DNA from: Bythopirellula goksoeyrii
GTDB taxonomy: Bacteria; Planctomycetota; Planctomycetia; Pirellulales; Lacipirellulaceae
Assembly: GCF_008065115.1 (NCBI RefSeq)
Contig: NZ_CP042913.1
Location: forward strand, 319,211-383,210
Length of the DNA stretch: 64,000 nt
Direction of reading: 5' to 3'
A program made the position numbers and the translations under genes. The notes below the pieces were generated by a model. It was not told the DNA's origin. It saw nothing but the letters and a program-made list of their open reading frames with translations, and did no database searches. Of the stretch, positions 16,698 through 26,366 are shown piece after piece; the first letter of the stretch is position 1; each line of letters starts with the position of its first letter.

Positions 16698-17540
16698 ATG
16701 GAATCTACAGTGCCCAATTACCCCTCCCAAATAGGTCCTCTTCTGTGCGGAAGAGATCAACCGCTACTGTGGATTGCAGGGCCGTGCGTGCTGGAGAGTA
16801 GAGATTCGGCACTAGAGATTGCCGAGGAGTTGCAGCGTGTGGCTCGCCTGTTGTCGGTTCAGTTGATATTTAAGGCCTCTTTCGACAAGGCCAACCGTAC
16901 CAGCAGCAGTTCCTATCGTGGCCCAGGACTCGATGACGGGCTAAAGATTCTCCATGATATCGGCCAGACTACCGGGTTGGCTATTACGACCGACGTCCAT
17001 GAATCGCAGCAAGCCTCCGCTGCGGGGGAAGTATGCGACCTATTGCAAATCCCTGCCTTCCTCGCGCGCCAGACAGATCTCCTGGTTGCTGCTGCTCATA
17101 CTGGTAAGGCGGTTAACGTGAAGAAGGGCCAGTTCATGTCCCCTGGCGATATGCAATTTGTCATTGCCAAACTTGCAGATGCCGGTTGTGAAAACATCTT
17201 GCTCTGCGAACGAGGAACTTTTTTCGGGTATGGTAGATTGGTGAACGACATGCGAGCCATTCCCCAGATGCAGTCCTTCGGAGTGCCCGTCGTATTTGAC
17301 GCGACCCACAGCGTCCAAGAGCCTGGCGGGCTTGGCGGAGCAACGGGTGGCAATCGCGCGATGGTAGAACCTTTAGCCCGCGCAGCAATGGCAGTCGGTG
17401 CGGAAGGATTATTTACAGAGACCCATCCTGACCCCGACAAATCACCAAGCGACGGTGCAAACATGATTCCTCTGTGCCAGATTGAGTCGGTTATGCGACG
17501 TCTCGTGGCCATTAGGCAAGCGACCGCCCAAATTGAGTGA
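16698..17540 (+). CDS. kdsA: 3-deoxy-8-phosphooctulonate synthase
   Basis: KdsA joins phosphoenolpyruvate and arabinose 5-phosphate to make KDO 8-phosphate, the committed step to the KDO sugar of LPS. The product has 280 residues from the ATG at 16698, matching the usual length of about 280-285. Characteristic blocks are IAGPCVLES near the N terminus, [23 protein letters not shown], a FGYG..VNDMR segment and the C-terminal VFTETHPDP-like [11 protein letters not shown] with SDGANM. Earlier in-frame ATGs would add up to 88 residues that do not fit the family. Its presence supports an outer membrane with KDO-containing LPS. The stop overlaps the start of the next gene by four bases. Confidence 0.95.
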   Translation: MESTVPNYPSQIGPLLCGRDQPLLWIAGPCVLESRDSALEIAEELQRVARLLSVQLIFKASFDKANRTSSSSYRGPGLDDGLKILHDIGQTTGLAITTDVHESQQASAAGEVCDLLQIPAFLARQTDLLVAAAHTGKAVNVKKGQFMSPGDMQFVIAKLADAGCENILLCERGTFFGYGRLVNDMRAIPQMQSFGVPVVFDATHSVQEPGGLGGATGGNRAMVEPLARAAMAVGAEGLFTETHPDPDKSPSDGANMIPLCQIESVMRRLVAIRQATAQIE

Positions 17541-19591
17541 GTGACAGAGTGAATAGAAACAACATCATAATATTTGGCGCAATCGTCTTGGTCGTTGGCC
17601 TCTTGGCTGCTGTCAGTTGCAATGATAGTTCTTCGCGCTCAAGGCTTGGGCGATCGGCAGGCAGGCAGTCGCAAGCTCGACAGGATAACATGTCGGTGCT
17701 CCTGGAGACCGTCGCCAAAACACTCAACGCACTGCCCGACGAGACGGTTCTCGACCTCGTTCCCCCAGTGCCGATTCTCGATGATTCTACTAGCGCAGAC
17801 GGCAAGGAAGTATTGGCAACGCTCGACGTGAATCCCCAGGACCCGGAGGGAGGCTACAACTATCTCTCCGTTCCTGCCGGCAATGGGAACTTCCGAGGAT
17901 TGCATGTTCAAGCAGGCGACATCGTGCGCTACTTTATTGACTACGACGAAGAGAGTTTCGAACATGGCGGTGGTGTCGAGGTGGATTATGTCGAACTGCC
18001 CGTAAGGCGACTCGATACAAACAACTCCCAAAATGCACTGATCCTGGATGTCTCTCTTAGTGGCCCCGTGCCTGAACCTCATCGAATCGAGATCTGGCGT
18101 TTTTCTGATCGGCGAATGAACGAGATTCGCCTGCGGCTAACACGCTATATTCGCCAACGCAGACCAGCTATCGCCTGGGAGCCTACTCCCGACGAAACTG
18201 CGCTAGTGCAGTTGACGGATCGTGTAAATCAGTGGTTCCGCAATTTAAAGGCGGATCAAGTCGACTGGCAGCCGAGCGATTTAATTGACACTCTACCGCA
18301 GAATATTCGAGACGCGGAGTCAATTGCTCCTCTAGTCACCCCAAAGGCACTCCGCGAAGGGCTCTTCGATTTGGCAGATGTCCGCTCCCTCCAGGAGGCG
18401 ATCTGGCTCCGTGATATCGGAAATTGGGCTAAGAAAGATGCGTACGAAAAGGTAGATATCGCTCTAGCATTGTTCGATTGGACGATTCGCAATATTCAAC
18501 TCGACGAATCCGATCAGCCAGGATTTGTTCACCAGCCGTGGCAAGCACTCATGTACGGCCACGGGTCAGCAGAGATGCGTGCATGGGTCTTTGCAGGCCT
18601 CTGCCTCGAGCAACAACTTGATGTCGCAATGCTCTCAGTCAATGAAGAGGGGAAAGATCCCAAGTGGTGGCTCCCTGCACTGGTGGTCGATGGCGAGCTC
18701 TACTTGTTTGATACTCGCCTTGGACTACCGATTCTGGATGCGGAGGCTGAACAGGTCGCTACGCTGAGCGAGGTGATCGCTGACCCTAGTCTCTTGAGAA
18801 ATCTGGACCTGGCTGACGAGTATCTCTACCCCTACACCAAAGAGGATTTAAGTCACATCACAGCGAGCGTCGTAGCCACGCCACTACAACTTTCACGGAG
18901 GGCTGCAGCCTTACAAAATGCCCTTCAAGGGGAAGATTTTGTCGTGCTAAGTTCTCCCCCCAGGGGGCTCCCTGAAGCACTTAAGAAACTAGAGAACATC
19001 GCCGAAGTTAAATTGTGGGCGTATCCCTATGAAGAGCGGCTCGCTGAAGAATCGATGAAGAGACCTCAGCGCGAATTGGCAGCCCAGCAAGTCTTGGCGT
19101 TTTCACAACGGCCACGTCTTTGGAAAGCACGCGTGCTGCATTTTCAAGGCACGAAGCCGATTCCTGTCTCCCAGCAGGACGATCCGCTGGCCCAACCGCG
19201 ACTGGGTCACCGAGAAGCATTACAGCAATATCAAAATGGCGACATTCGCACTCCCGACGCGGTGCTTGACCAGTTTGACGCCAGCAAACAGATGATTTAT
19301 CGAGCAATCAAATACTCGGCCAGCTACTGGCTGGGCCTGTTGAGCTACGACGAAGGTAAATTTGAGGTGGCGGAAGACTGGTTTCGGCGGCGAACGTTGG
19401 AAGCCCACTCGAATGGGTTTTGGACCCCGGGTGCCAATTACAATCTGGCACGCACGTTGGAACAACTTGGTCGAAATGAGGAAGCCATCGAAATCTTGGA
19501 AGCCGATCAATCACCACAACGATTCGGCAATCTCCTCCGTGCACGCAGAATCACTGCTACCGAGAAGCCGGATAAATCACCCGCAGACTGA
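17537..19591 (+). CDS. Membrane-anchored protein with transglutaminase-like and TPR regions
   Basis: The 684-residue product starts with GTG at 17537, overlapping the kdsA stop (GTGA), so the two are probably translationally coupled. An N-terminal hydrophobic segment ([19 protein letters not shown]) is a membrane anchor or a non-ideal lipoprotein signal. Around residues 290-370 a transglutaminase-like core is suggested by the helix [14 protein letters not shown], then [27 protein letters not shown] and a later LFDTRLGLP. The usual Cys-His-Asp triad is not obvious: the Cys in GLCLEQQ is not at the expected helix start. The C-terminal 80 residues look like TPR repeats. The exact function is unknown; the coupling to kdsA hints at the envelope. 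Confidence 0.75.
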   Translation: MSDRVNRNNIIIFGAIVLVVGLLAAVSCNDSSSRSRLGRSAGRQSQARQDNMSVLLETVAKTLNALPDETVLDLVPPVPILDDSTSADGKEVLATLDVNPQDPEGGYNYLSVPAGNGNFRGLHVQAGDIVRYFIDYDEESFEHGGGVEVDYVELPVRRLDTNNSQNALILDVSLSGPVPEPHRIEIWRFSDRRMNEIRLRLTRYIRQRRPAIAWEPTPDETALVQLTDRVNQWFRNLKADQVDWQPSDLIDTLPQNIRDAESIAPLVTPKALREGLFDLADVRSLQEAIWLRDIGNWAKKDAYEKVDIALALFDWTIRNIQLDESDQPGFVHQPWQALMYGHGSAEMRAWVFAGLCLEQQLDVAMLSVNEEGKDPKWWLPALVVDGELYLFDTRLGLPILDAEAEQVATLSEVIADPSLLRNLDLADEYLYPYTKEDLSHITASVVATPLQLSRRAAALQNALQGEDFVVLSSPPRGLPEALKKLENIAEVKLWAYPYEERLAEESMKRPQRELAAQQVLAFSQRPRLWKARVLHFQGTKPIPVSQQDDPLAQPRLGHREALQQYQNGDIRTPDAVLDQFDASKQMIYRAIKYSASYWLGLLSYDEGKFEVAEDWFRRRTLEAHSNGFWTPGANYNLARTLEQLGRNEEAIEILEADQSPQRFGNLLRARRITATEKPDKSPAD

Positions 19592-19609
19592 GATCGGAAC
19601 CGCTGCGCG

Positions 19610-20581
19610 ATGATCAACCTTTGGAAACGCCACTGGTTCCTTATCTTGTTGGGAATCGTGCTGCTCGTTGGAATGGCATTTCCTTATGCCTGCTCCAGAT
19701 TTGCCTTCGCGATTCCCAAGAACTGGGTCATCGCCGTGGTACTCATGCTCATGGCGCTGCCTCTGCATATCGACGCGATGTGGAACGCGGTGCGTCGCCC
19801 GGGACCTGCCTTTCTTGCCGTGGCCATCAATGCCATAGTCGTCCCCCTCTTAGCCTGGCCGTTAAGTTTTTTGCTCAAGGGGGAACTTGCAATTGGTCTC
19901 GTGATTGCTGCCGCAGTCCCTTCTACTATCGCGTCTGCCACGGTTTGGACCCGATTGGCCGGGGGCAACGAAGCGATAAGCATCATGGTAACCGTCGTCA
20001 CGAATCTGGCTTGCTTTCTAGTTACTCCTGCTTGGGTGTGGTTTATCATCGGGCGGGTAAGCAAGACCGAACCCTTTTCTGAAATGGCAATCAAGCTTTT
20101 GTTAATCGTGGTGTTGCCGATTATGGTTGCCCAGCTATTGAGATTGATCCCAGGGGTCTCGCGTTTCGCCACCGAGAAAAAGCCCCTGTTGAGTATCCTG
20201 GCTCAGGCGGGCTTACTGTCAATTGTGTTGCTGGGCGCCGTTCATGCAGGAATGCAGCTTACAGCACTGCATGGAAAACTGGCCGGGATTACTGGGCAAA
20301 TTGCATTGATGATGGTCCTGGCAGCCACAGTGCATGTGGTAGCTTGGTTCTTGGGATATCGGGCAGGGGGGTGGCTCAGATATTCGCCAACTGACTCGCT
20401 GGCAGTGGCCTTTTCAGGGAGCCAAAAGACCCTGATGGTCGGGCTGGCGATCGCATTGGAATTTGGCGGGTTGGCCATCCTGCCGATGCTTGCCTATCAC
20501 ATCGAACAATTGCTGATCGACACACTACTTGCAGGGCGCTACCAAGTCAGCGATCTTGTAGCCGAGCACGCGCCTGATTGA
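19610..20581 (+). CDS. Bile acid:sodium symporter-like membrane protein (SBF-like, YfeH type)
   Basis: This 323-residue protein is almost entirely hydrophobic, with nine or ten predicted membrane helices. The segment SGSQKTLMVGLAIA near residue 280 and the AAAVPSTIASATVWT segment near residue 105 match the crossover regions of the SBF-like family. Members are secondary transporters for organic anions, driven by sodium or protons; the substrate cannot be told. It starts 18 bp after the transglutaminase-like gene and may be the third gene of the kdsA operon. Its last 35 bp overlap the 3' end of the convergent acyltransferase gene. Confidence 0.85.
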   Translation: MINLWKRHWFLILLGIVLLVGMAFPYACSRFAFAIPKNWVIAVVLMLMALPLHIDAMWNAVRRPGPAFLAVAINAIVVPLLAWPLSFLLKGELAIGLVIAAAVPSTIASATVWTRLAGGNEAISIMVTVVTNLACFLVTPAWVWFIIGRVSKTEPFSEMAIKLLLIVVLPIMVAQLLRLIPGVSRFATEKKPLLSILAQAGLLSIVLLGAVHAGMQLTALHGKLAGITGQIALMMVLAATVHVVAWFLGYRAGGWLRYSPTDSLAVAFSGSQKTLMVGLAIALEFGGLAILPMLAYHIEQLLIDTLLAGRYQVSDLVAEHAPD

Positions 20582-21332
20582 CGAGGTCCTGCACGCGCTG
20601 GTGAGCAAGGTCCTTGATCTCAGCGGTCTGCAAACCTTCGTATTCCAAGGGCGCGCCGATCTCAACAGCCACTCGTAGTTGCTTGAGCCCTGCGATGCGT
20701 TTGATATGGGCCATGAACGACTCTGCCTCGAAGTAGGCCGCGTCGTTGTCATAAGCGATCCCCATCGGCAAGATTTGAGAATCCGAGCGTCGGGCAGCAT
20801 TGAACGCTCCGTTGTGAAACGGGCGAACTTCATCGCCAGGATACGCGGTCCCTTCAGGGAACATAGCAACCGCTTCGCCCCGTTCCACGACGTGTGCGAC
20901 TTCCTTTAAGACGGCTGCACCACTACGGCGGGAAGTGCGGTCGACGAACAGCGTACCAATGCGCCGGGCACCAAAGCCGATGACCGGCCAACTAGCCACG
21001 TCATGGCGGCTGATGCAATGGGCCTCGACCGTGGCCAGCACGACGGGAATATCCATCCCCGAGCGATGGTTGGCAATAAAAATACGGCCTCGACCATCTT
21101 CATCGCATCCGTGAACCAACTTGCCGCTGTCATCCGAATGACTGTGTGCTTCGACATGGACACCGAATATCCACAGATTGATTCCTGCCCAGCGCGGCAC
21201 CCAACGATTGATCACTCGAATTCGGTTTCGCTTGCCGACGAATAGTAGGTTGAATTCAAAGAAGATCCAACACACAACCGTGTTTACTAGGAAAGCAAAA
21301 ACTCGAAGGCCGAATCGCAAAGAATGTAGCAA
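20547..21332 (-). CDS. plsC: 1-acyl-sn-glycerol-3-phosphate acyltransferase (PlsC)
   Basis: This 261-residue protein has the usual length of PlsC. An N-terminal hydrophobic helix (FAFLVNTVVCWIFFEFNLLF) anchors it to the inner membrane. The catalytic NH-x4-D motif is at N88, H89 and D94, and the acceptor-binding block reads FPEGTAYPGDE. It should convert lysophosphatidic acid to phosphatidic acid. It is a better match to a standard PlsC than the longer acyltransferase at 4599-5810. The gene ends inside the convergent transporter gene (35-bp antisense overlap). Confidence 0.9.
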   Translation of the reverse strand: MLHSLRFGLRVFAFLVNTVVCWIFFEFNLLFVGKRNRIRVINRWVPRWAGINLWIFGVHVEAHSHSDDSGKLVHGCDEDGRGRIFIANHRSGMDIPVVLATVEAHCISRHDVASWPVIGFGARRIGTLFVDRTSRRSGAAVLKEVAHVVERGEAVAMFPEGTAYPGDEVRPFHNGAFNAARRSDSQILPMGIAYDNDAAYFEAESFMAHIKRIAGLKQLRVAVEIGAPLEYEGLQTAEIKDLAHQRVQDLVNQARARLQDR

Positions 21333-21373
21333 GGATTAACTTTCGACTAGTGTTCGGCTGTTTTCATCAAAGT

Positions 21374-21437
21374 TAGCCATGGCCAGAAAACCATAGTTGA
21401 TGCTCTCGTAAGTACGATGGCCTTTCGGCCATGGCTA
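21374..21437. repeat. Palindromic intergenic repeat
   Basis: A perfect 11-bp inverted repeat (tagccatggcc at 21374-21384, ggccatggcta at 21427-21437) encloses 42 bp. The right arm is also part of a tight hairpin, atggcc-tttc-ggccat (21417-21432). It lies in the gap between two same-strand genes, like the other palindromic elements of this window but with a different sequence. Confidence 0.65.
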
Positions 21438-21479
21438 CCAAAATAGAGTTCTAATTGGCGATGAGTATAGCATCCACTC

Positions 21480-21824
21480 CTATTTTCGCCACAGCACCAA
21501 TGTGCTATGCACCATCATCGCTCCCATCCCAACGGCAAATACGACAAGATCGGTGAGCGCAGCCTGTTGCACGCCAAAGCCCAATCGGGCGACCCAGGTA
21601 GCAACTCCCGCGACCGCAGTCCCTATCAGCACCATCCACCCTCCTGTCACACGATTCACAGCGAACCACTTCTGGGAATCCGCCAAAGTCGAGCGTGTAC
21701 GGAACCCATACACCCGATTCGGCGGCACTTTGCCGAAGTAGAGAGGCACCCCCAACACGACCAGCACCCCCCCGACGACCAGGTAGACGAACAGGATGGC
21801 GGTAGCGGGATCGACTTGTTGCAT
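21480..21824 (-). CDS. SdpI family small membrane protein
   Basis: This 114-residue protein has three hydrophobic helices. Between the first and second lies the family signature NRVYGFRTRSTLADSQKWFAVNR (quoted as two parts: NRVYGFRTRST and SQKWFAVNR), typical of SdpI/YhfL proteins. In Bacillus, SdpI gives immunity to the toxin SdpC, but most members in other phyla have no known role. No toxin gene is visible next to it. It stands alone between plsC and rpmE, on the minus strand. Confidence 0.8.
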   Translation of the reverse strand: MQQVDPATAILFVYLVVGGVLVVLGVPLYFGKVPPNRVYGFRTRSTLADSQKWFAVNRVTGGWMVLIGTAVAGVATWVARLGFGVQQAALTDLVVFAVGMGAMMVHSTLVLWRK

Positions 21825-22078
21825 GGTGAGATAGTTTTACTATGGCCAGGCTGAGCAGGAAAACCCATGTTGTTTCTATACGAGTCTGCAATTTATCGAT
21901 TTGAGTTCATTGGCTCTAAATCCAAGAAATTGAGGTACTTGCTCGCGGAAAATGGCGATTCTCGGCCCTTGTCTATTCGACATAGTACTTGTATTATGTG
22001 TAATTCAAAATCGTTCCTCAACGGAAACTGTGATAGACCAGGCGGACACATACTGATGTCAAGCCGGGAGCAAGTACG

Positions 22079-22327
22079 ATGCAAACAGACATTCATCCTA
22101 AATATTTTGAGACCAAGGTCACCTGTGGCTGTGGCAACACGTTTACGACGGGCAGTGTCCGCGAGGAACTGAAGGTCGATATCTGCAGTGCCTGCCATCC
22201 GTTCTATACGGGCAAGCTTAAGTTCGTCGATACGGCGGGCCGCATTGAGAAATTCAAGAATAAGTTTGCCAAGGCCGGTTACGCCAGCCTCGGCAAAGGG
22301 AAAAAGGCTAAGGACGACAAGAAGTAG
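22079..22327 (+). CDS. rpmE: 50S ribosomal protein bL31
   Basis: The 82-residue product begins MQTDIHPKY and carries Cys residues as CGC near residue 16 and C..C near residue 38, so it is the zinc-binding form of bL31. The C-terminal 15 residues are a Lys-rich tail. A GGGAG ribosome-binding site lies about 9 bases before the ATG. The gene leads the conserved order rpmE-prfA-prmC. About 250 bp upstream are free of genes and probably carry the promoter. Confidence 0.95.
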   Translation: MQTDIHPKYFETKVTCGCGNTFTTGSVREELKVDICSACHPFYTGKLKFVDTAGRIEKFKNKFAKAGYASLGKGKKAKDDKK

Positions 22328-22383
22328 CTGGGGTTATGGATTTGTCTTTCCTAACCTTTAGTCTCTAAACTCCAGCCCCTTCC

Positions 22384-23457
22384 ATGCGCGACCTCTTAGA
22401 AGAAAAGCTTGCTCGCTTCGTTGAACTTGAGCAGCAGATGTCCGATCCCGAGGTCATGGCCAGCTCTCAGTTGATGGCCGCTGTGGCGCGCGAACATGGC
22501 TCTCTCGCAAAATTGGCGACCAAGTATCGCCGCTTCAAACAGCTCAATAACGAGATCGTAGAGACTCGTGATATGATCGAGGGGGAGGACCTCGACATGA
22601 GGGAGCTTGCAGAACAGGAACTTCCCACGCTCATCGACGAACGGGAAAAACTCTGGAACGAACTGCTTGAGCTCACTCTTGGGGGAGCTGATGCCAATCG
22701 CACCCGTTGTGTGATGGAAATCCGTGCTGGAACCGGCGGTGATGAGGCGGCCCTGTTTGCTCGTGATTTATACGAGATGTACAAGCACCACGCCGAGGCA
22801 AAGAGATGGAAGATCGAGGTTCTTGATCACAGTCCTACTGAGTTGGGTGGATTCAAGGACATCACTTTGGCGTTGGAAGGGGAGGGCATCTATCGTGAGC
22901 TACAGTACGAGAGTGGTGGACATCGAGTCCAACGCGTTCCCCAGACTGAAACACAGGGCCGCATCCACACCTCTGCGGCAACCGTGGCAGTGATGCCGGA
23001 GCCAGAAGACCTTGAGATCACTATATCCCCGGATGATTATCGGCTCGATAAATTCTGTGCGAGTGGCCCCGGCGGTCAACATGTAAACAAAACTGAGTCG
23101 GCAGTCCGACTTACTCACCATGAAACTGGCATCGTGGTTCAATGTCAGGATGAAAAAAGCCAGCACAAGAATCTTGCCAAGGCTCTGCGAGTATTGAAAA
23201 CAAGGGTCTATGAAGCGAAACGGGAAGAGGAAGATCAAAAGCGGGCAGATGAACGCAAGACGCTGGTCGGCTCCGGGGACCGCAGCCAGCGAATTCGAAC
23301 CTATAATTTCCCTGATAATCGTATCACAGATCACCGCATTGGGCTGACACTCTATAAACTGGATCAGGTGATCGCCGGCAACATGCAGCCGGTCACCGAT
23401 GCCCTGGTTGATTACGACCGCCAGCAGCTCCGCGATGCCTTTGGCGCAGACGAATAA
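22384..23457 (+). CDS. prfA: Peptide chain release factor 1
   Basis: RF1 recognises UAA and UAG and triggers peptide release. The 357-residue length is standard. The codon-reading PxT motif is PQT (about residues 186-188, in [15 protein letters not shown]) and the catalytic GGQ is at residues 230-232 ([16 protein letters not shown]). The gene lies 56 bp after rpmE and 47 bp before prmC, whose product methylates the Gln of this GGQ motif. Nothing unusual was seen. Confidence 0.96.
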   Translation: MRDLLEEKLARFVELEQQMSDPEVMASSQLMAAVAREHGSLAKLATKYRRFKQLNNEIVETRDMIEGEDLDMRELAEQELPTLIDEREKLWNELLELTLGGADANRTRCVMEIRAGTGGDEAALFARDLYEMYKHHAEAKRWKIEVLDHSPTELGGFKDITLALEGEGIYRELQYESGGHRVQRVPQTETQGRIHTSAATVAVMPEPEDLEITISPDDYRLDKFCASGPGGQHVNKTESAVRLTHHETGIVVQCQDEKSQHKNLAKALRVLKTRVYEAKREEEDQKRADERKTLVGSGDRSQRIRTYNFPDNRITDHRIGLTLYKLDQVIAGNMQPVTDALVDYDRQQLRDAFGADE

Positions 23458-23504
23458 TGCGCAAGCTAGAAGCGTAAACTCAACTCTTAGGAGAATCCAA
23501 GCAA

Positions 23505-24395
23505 TTGGCCGACGAGCAAACTACTGCCGAGCCATGGACCATTGGGCGCCTATTAACCTGGACAACCGACTTTCTGCGCGGCAAGGGTGCTGACAGCCCA
23601 CGGCTGGATGCCGAGGTACTGCTGGCCCACGCCCGTGGCTGCCAGCGGATAGAACTCTACACAGCATTCGACGAAGAACCTTCGGAGTCCGTCCGCACGA
23701 CTTTTCGTGAGCTGGTAAGTCGACGCGCAACAGGTACTCCGGTTGCCTATCTGGTTGGGCAACGCGAATTCTTTTCGCTCAGTTTTGAAGTAACCCCCGA
23801 CGTGTTGATTCCACGTCCTGAGACCGAGCAACTGGTGATTCGCGCCCTCGATCTGGTTAAGGAAGTAGATTCAGCAGAGACTCTCAGAATTGCCGACGTG
23901 GGGACTGGGAGCGGCGTTGTTGCCATCTGCTTGGCCACGCATCTCAAAAACTGTCTTGTGACCGCAATCGAAATCAGTCCGACTGCCCTGGCGGTCGCCC
24001 AGCGCAACGCTCGGAAGCACGGCGTTGCCGAGCGGATCGATTTTCTCACTGGCGACTTGCTGGAGGCCTTACCTGCAGAGGAGCAATTCTCAATCGTGGT
24101 CAGTAATCCCCCATATGTCTCATCGACCGAGATGGCGGAGTTGGCCCGAGATGTGAGCGAACATGAGCCGCACCTGGCGCTTGATGGTGGTGAGCAGGGA
24201 ACGCAGGTGATTGAGCGGCTCATAGCTCAGGCTCCCAAGTACCTTTGCAGCGAGGGATGGTTGCTGCTGGAAGTGGGCTCATCGAATGCAAATCGCGTGG
24301 AGGAACTTATTTCACAAAACCCAAGCTTGGAGCTTCACGAAACGTTGAAAGATATTGCCGGCCTTTCGCGAGTCGTGCAAGCCAAGAGAAAGTAG
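23505..24395 (+). CDS. prmC: Peptide chain release factor N5-glutamine methyltransferase
   Basis: PrmC (HemK) methylates the GGQ Gln of release factors with S-adenosylmethionine. The 296-residue product has the N-terminal helical RF-binding domain, the SAM-binding loop IADVGTGSGVVAIC, and the substrate-Gln motif NPPYV (N201 to Y204). The start is a TTG at 23505, with TAGGAG about 11 bases upstream; no ATG in the frame fits better. The position directly after prfA is the common arrangement. Confidence 0.94.
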   Translation: MADEQTTAEPWTIGRLLTWTTDFLRGKGADSPRLDAEVLLAHARGCQRIELYTAFDEEPSESVRTTFRELVSRRATGTPVAYLVGQREFFSLSFEVTPDVLIPRPETEQLVIRALDLVKEVDSAETLRIADVGTGSGVVAICLATHLKNCLVTAIEISPTALAVAQRNARKHGVAERIDFLTGDLLEALPAEEQFSIVVSNPPYVSSTEMAELARDVSEHEPHLALDGGEQGTQVIERLIAQAPKYLCSEGWLLLEVGSSNANRVEELISQNPSLELHETLKDIAGLSRVVQAKRK

Positions 24396-24404
24396 GTGAT
24401 ACTT

Positions 24405-25190
24405 ATGGATAAAGCAGTCCAAGATCCTCTTCGCTGGATCGCGCTGGTGATGCTCAAGGAATCTGAGTTACCCAAGTTCGACAATGTCAACAAGTTCATT
24501 GGCGAGAATTTTGCGAATCCACCAACATTGCAAGTGGCTGGCTCAACCGACAATCTATTCACTTGTACCATTGGCGAGTACACGGCGGCGGTGACTCTGG
24601 TTCCCCGACCCGTCCCTCCATCGCAATTGGAAGGCCCATGTGCAACGGCGTGGTACTGGCCAACGGCAAGTGAGGCCCTCCGCGATCACCAGGCCCATCT
24701 GCTGGTGGCATTGGTGGATGAGGGAAGCAAGTCGATCGAAAAAAGCATCGCACTCACTCAACTGGTAGGTGGATTGCTGGGTTCTTCTGCAGCCGAGGGC
24801 GTGTTTTGGGGACCGGGCCGATTGGTCCATCCCACTCAGGCTTTCCTTGAACAGGCGACTCAGCTTACTCCGCAAGACCTGCCGTTGTTCTTGTGGATCG
24901 ACTTTCGCGTGGAGCGTGAGAGCGACGACAGCTGCCGACTATACACCACCGGAATGGAAGCACTCGGCAAGACCGAGTTGGAAGTTGCCAACTTCACAGG
25001 CGAGCCTCAAACGCTTCTCGAATACGCCTACAACGTGGCCCACTACCAACTCTGCAAGCAGAAGCAGATCAACGAAGGAGACACGGTTGGCCTGACCGAA
25101 GAAGTACAAGCCGTCGCCCATCTAGGTAAATCGATGTTCGATCCCGAGTTGGATGTGATCCAGTTGGAGTTTCAGTCATCTGTTGATTGA
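24405..25190 (+). CDS. DUF4261 domain protein
   Basis: The product has 261 residues from the ATG at 24405, which is preceded by an AGGTG ribosome-binding site; a GTG at 24396 would add three residues. It shows the features of DUF4261 proteins: an N-terminal alpha/beta part, a helix with TQLVGGLLGSSAAEGVFW, and a C-terminal DUF4261 region with LYTTGMEALGKTELEV. The family's biochemical role is not known. No signal peptide is seen. It starts nine bases after prmC and is probably in the same operon. Confidence 0.8.
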   Translation: MDKAVQDPLRWIALVMLKESELPKFDNVNKFIGENFANPPTLQVAGSTDNLFTCTIGEYTAAVTLVPRPVPPSQLEGPCATAWYWPTASEALRDHQAHLLVALVDEGSKSIEKSIALTQLVGGLLGSSAAEGVFWGPGRLVHPTQAFLEQATQLTPQDLPLFLWIDFRVERESDDSCRLYTTGMEALGKTELEVANFTGEPQTLLEYAYNVAHYQLCKQKQINEGDTVGLTEEVQAVAHLGKSMFDPELDVIQLEFQSSVD

Positions 25191-25197
25191 GACTCAT

Positions 25198-25264
25198 GCG
25201 AGCCAGAAGCGTAAGCGTCTGGAGCTTGCGGCAACTGCTCCAGGCACTAACGCTTCTGGCTCGC
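25198..25264. repeat. Nested palindromic intergenic repeat
   Basis: A perfect 15-bp inverted repeat (gcgagccagaagcgt at 25198-25212, acgcttctggctcgc at 25250-25264) contains a second inner pair (ctggagc / gctccag, about 25219-25244). It can form a two-stage hairpin and fills the gap between two convergent genes. Pieces of the same sequence (cttacgcttct) recur at about 25282-25295, overlapping the 3' end of the next gene, and a diverged bit (ctagaagcgtaa) is seen near 23466. It is a different sequence family from the repeat at 381-523. Confidence 0.75.
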
Positions 25265-25289
25265 CGGGGATTGCTTCAGGCTCGTCTGC

Positions 25290-26330
25290 TTACGCTTCTT
25301 CGGCCTCACCCCCACGATATATCTTCTGCCGAAGAGGATTACGACTACTCGTAAACGGTCCCTCGGTGGTGTCGTCTTCGAGGGCCATCGCCATCATTTG
25401 TAGCTTGGCGTCAAGGTCATCGGCGTGGTGGACGATCAAGGCTTCGGGGGTCATGGGGGGTTTCGGAGAGCCCCATTCAGGGAGCCGTTGGTGGGCGACG
25501 ATGATGTGCTCAAGCCGCAACAATTTCTCATCCGAGATCGTGTTCTCCTCGGCCGTCTCGCGGATGATGTCGCGGCCTTGCAGGATGTGGCCGATGAGGG
25601 TGCCGGCGGGGGTGTACTCGGCACCGGCGGGGGTCGTGCTGAGTTCGCGAACTTTGCCAATATCATGTAATATTCCGCCCGCAATCACCAGATCCTTGTC
25701 TAATTCCATTTCGGGATACAGCTCGGCATACTTATCTGCAAAGTACACGCACGTCTTAGCCACACTTAACACATGCTCCAGAAACCCGCCGACATGGGCA
25801 TGGTGATTGAATTTGGCCGCTGGGAGAGTGAGCAACGTCACCTGATACTCTTCGAGTATCGCCTGCACAAAGGTCGAGACCTCTGTGTCTTCGATCAGGT
25901 CTTTGGTAAGCGCGATTAGCTCCTCGTACATCTCGTGTGGATCGAACCTCGAACTCGGCAAGCACATCTCCGGGCGGAAACCCTCTGCCGCATCCGCCTC
26001 GACGACGACACGAATCTTGCGGATCTCCAACTGCGGGCCATAATCGGTTTCCCGATAGAGTGCCCGTAATTTGTAGAATTCGCCGACCGTCCATTGGTCG
26101 CGACAGACGGTCGCCCAGCTTGTGTCATTCCAAATCGGAAAACTCACCTCGCGATGGGCATCACGAAAAGCCACCTTGTAGTAGGGCTTGCCGTTCTTGG
26201 TGGTCAGTTCTTCTTTCGCCGAGAGCAGGGCGAAAAAATCGGCCTCCTGCCCGTTGGTCAATTCAGAAAGTGGCGTGAGCGACGAGGATACGTCCCCGCC
26301 ATCAAAGAGAGAAGTTTGGGCGTTAGACAT
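25290..26330 (-). CDS. OB-fold/HD-domain nuclease, YhaM-like
   Basis: The product has 346 residues from the ATG at 26330 (AAAGG site upstream); the frame opens 10 codons earlier. Residues about 15-125 resemble the OB-fold nucleic acid-binding domain of YhaM. The HD domain follows, with FNHHAHVGGFLEHVLSV, the metal-binding HD of GGILHDIGK, and later HH/AH residues (LIGHILQ, IIVAHQR, VHHADDLD). YhaM is a 3'-5' exoribonuclease. It starts 36 bp after the second ExbD gene on the same strand, and may be co-transcribed with that operon although a functional link is not evident. The C terminus overlaps a stretch of repeat-derived sequence. Confidence 0.88.
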   Translation of the reverse strand: MSNAQTSLFDGGDVSSSLTPLSELTNGQEADFFALLSAKEELTTKNGKPYYKVAFRDAHREVSFPIWNDTSWATVCRDQWTVGEFYKLRALYRETDYGPQLEIRKIRVVVEADAAEGFRPEMCLPSSRFDPHEMYEELIALTKDLIEDTEVSTFVQAILEEYQVTLLTLPAAKFNHHAHVGGFLEHVLSVAKTCVYFADKYAELYPEMELDKDLVIAGGILHDIGKVRELSTTPAGAEYTPAGTLIGHILQGRDIIRETAEENTISDEKLLRLEHIIVAHQRLPEWGSPKPPMTPEALIVHHADDLDAKLQMMAMALEDDTTEGPFTSSRNPLRQKIYRGGEAEEA

Positions 26331-26366
26331 TATCAAGACCTTTCGAGCGGAATCTTTCACTCAACC

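Noticed and set aside
21867-22172. A 101-codon plus-strand frame before rpmE.
   Set aside because: It overlaps rpmE in another frame and has no protein-like composition or family resemblance.
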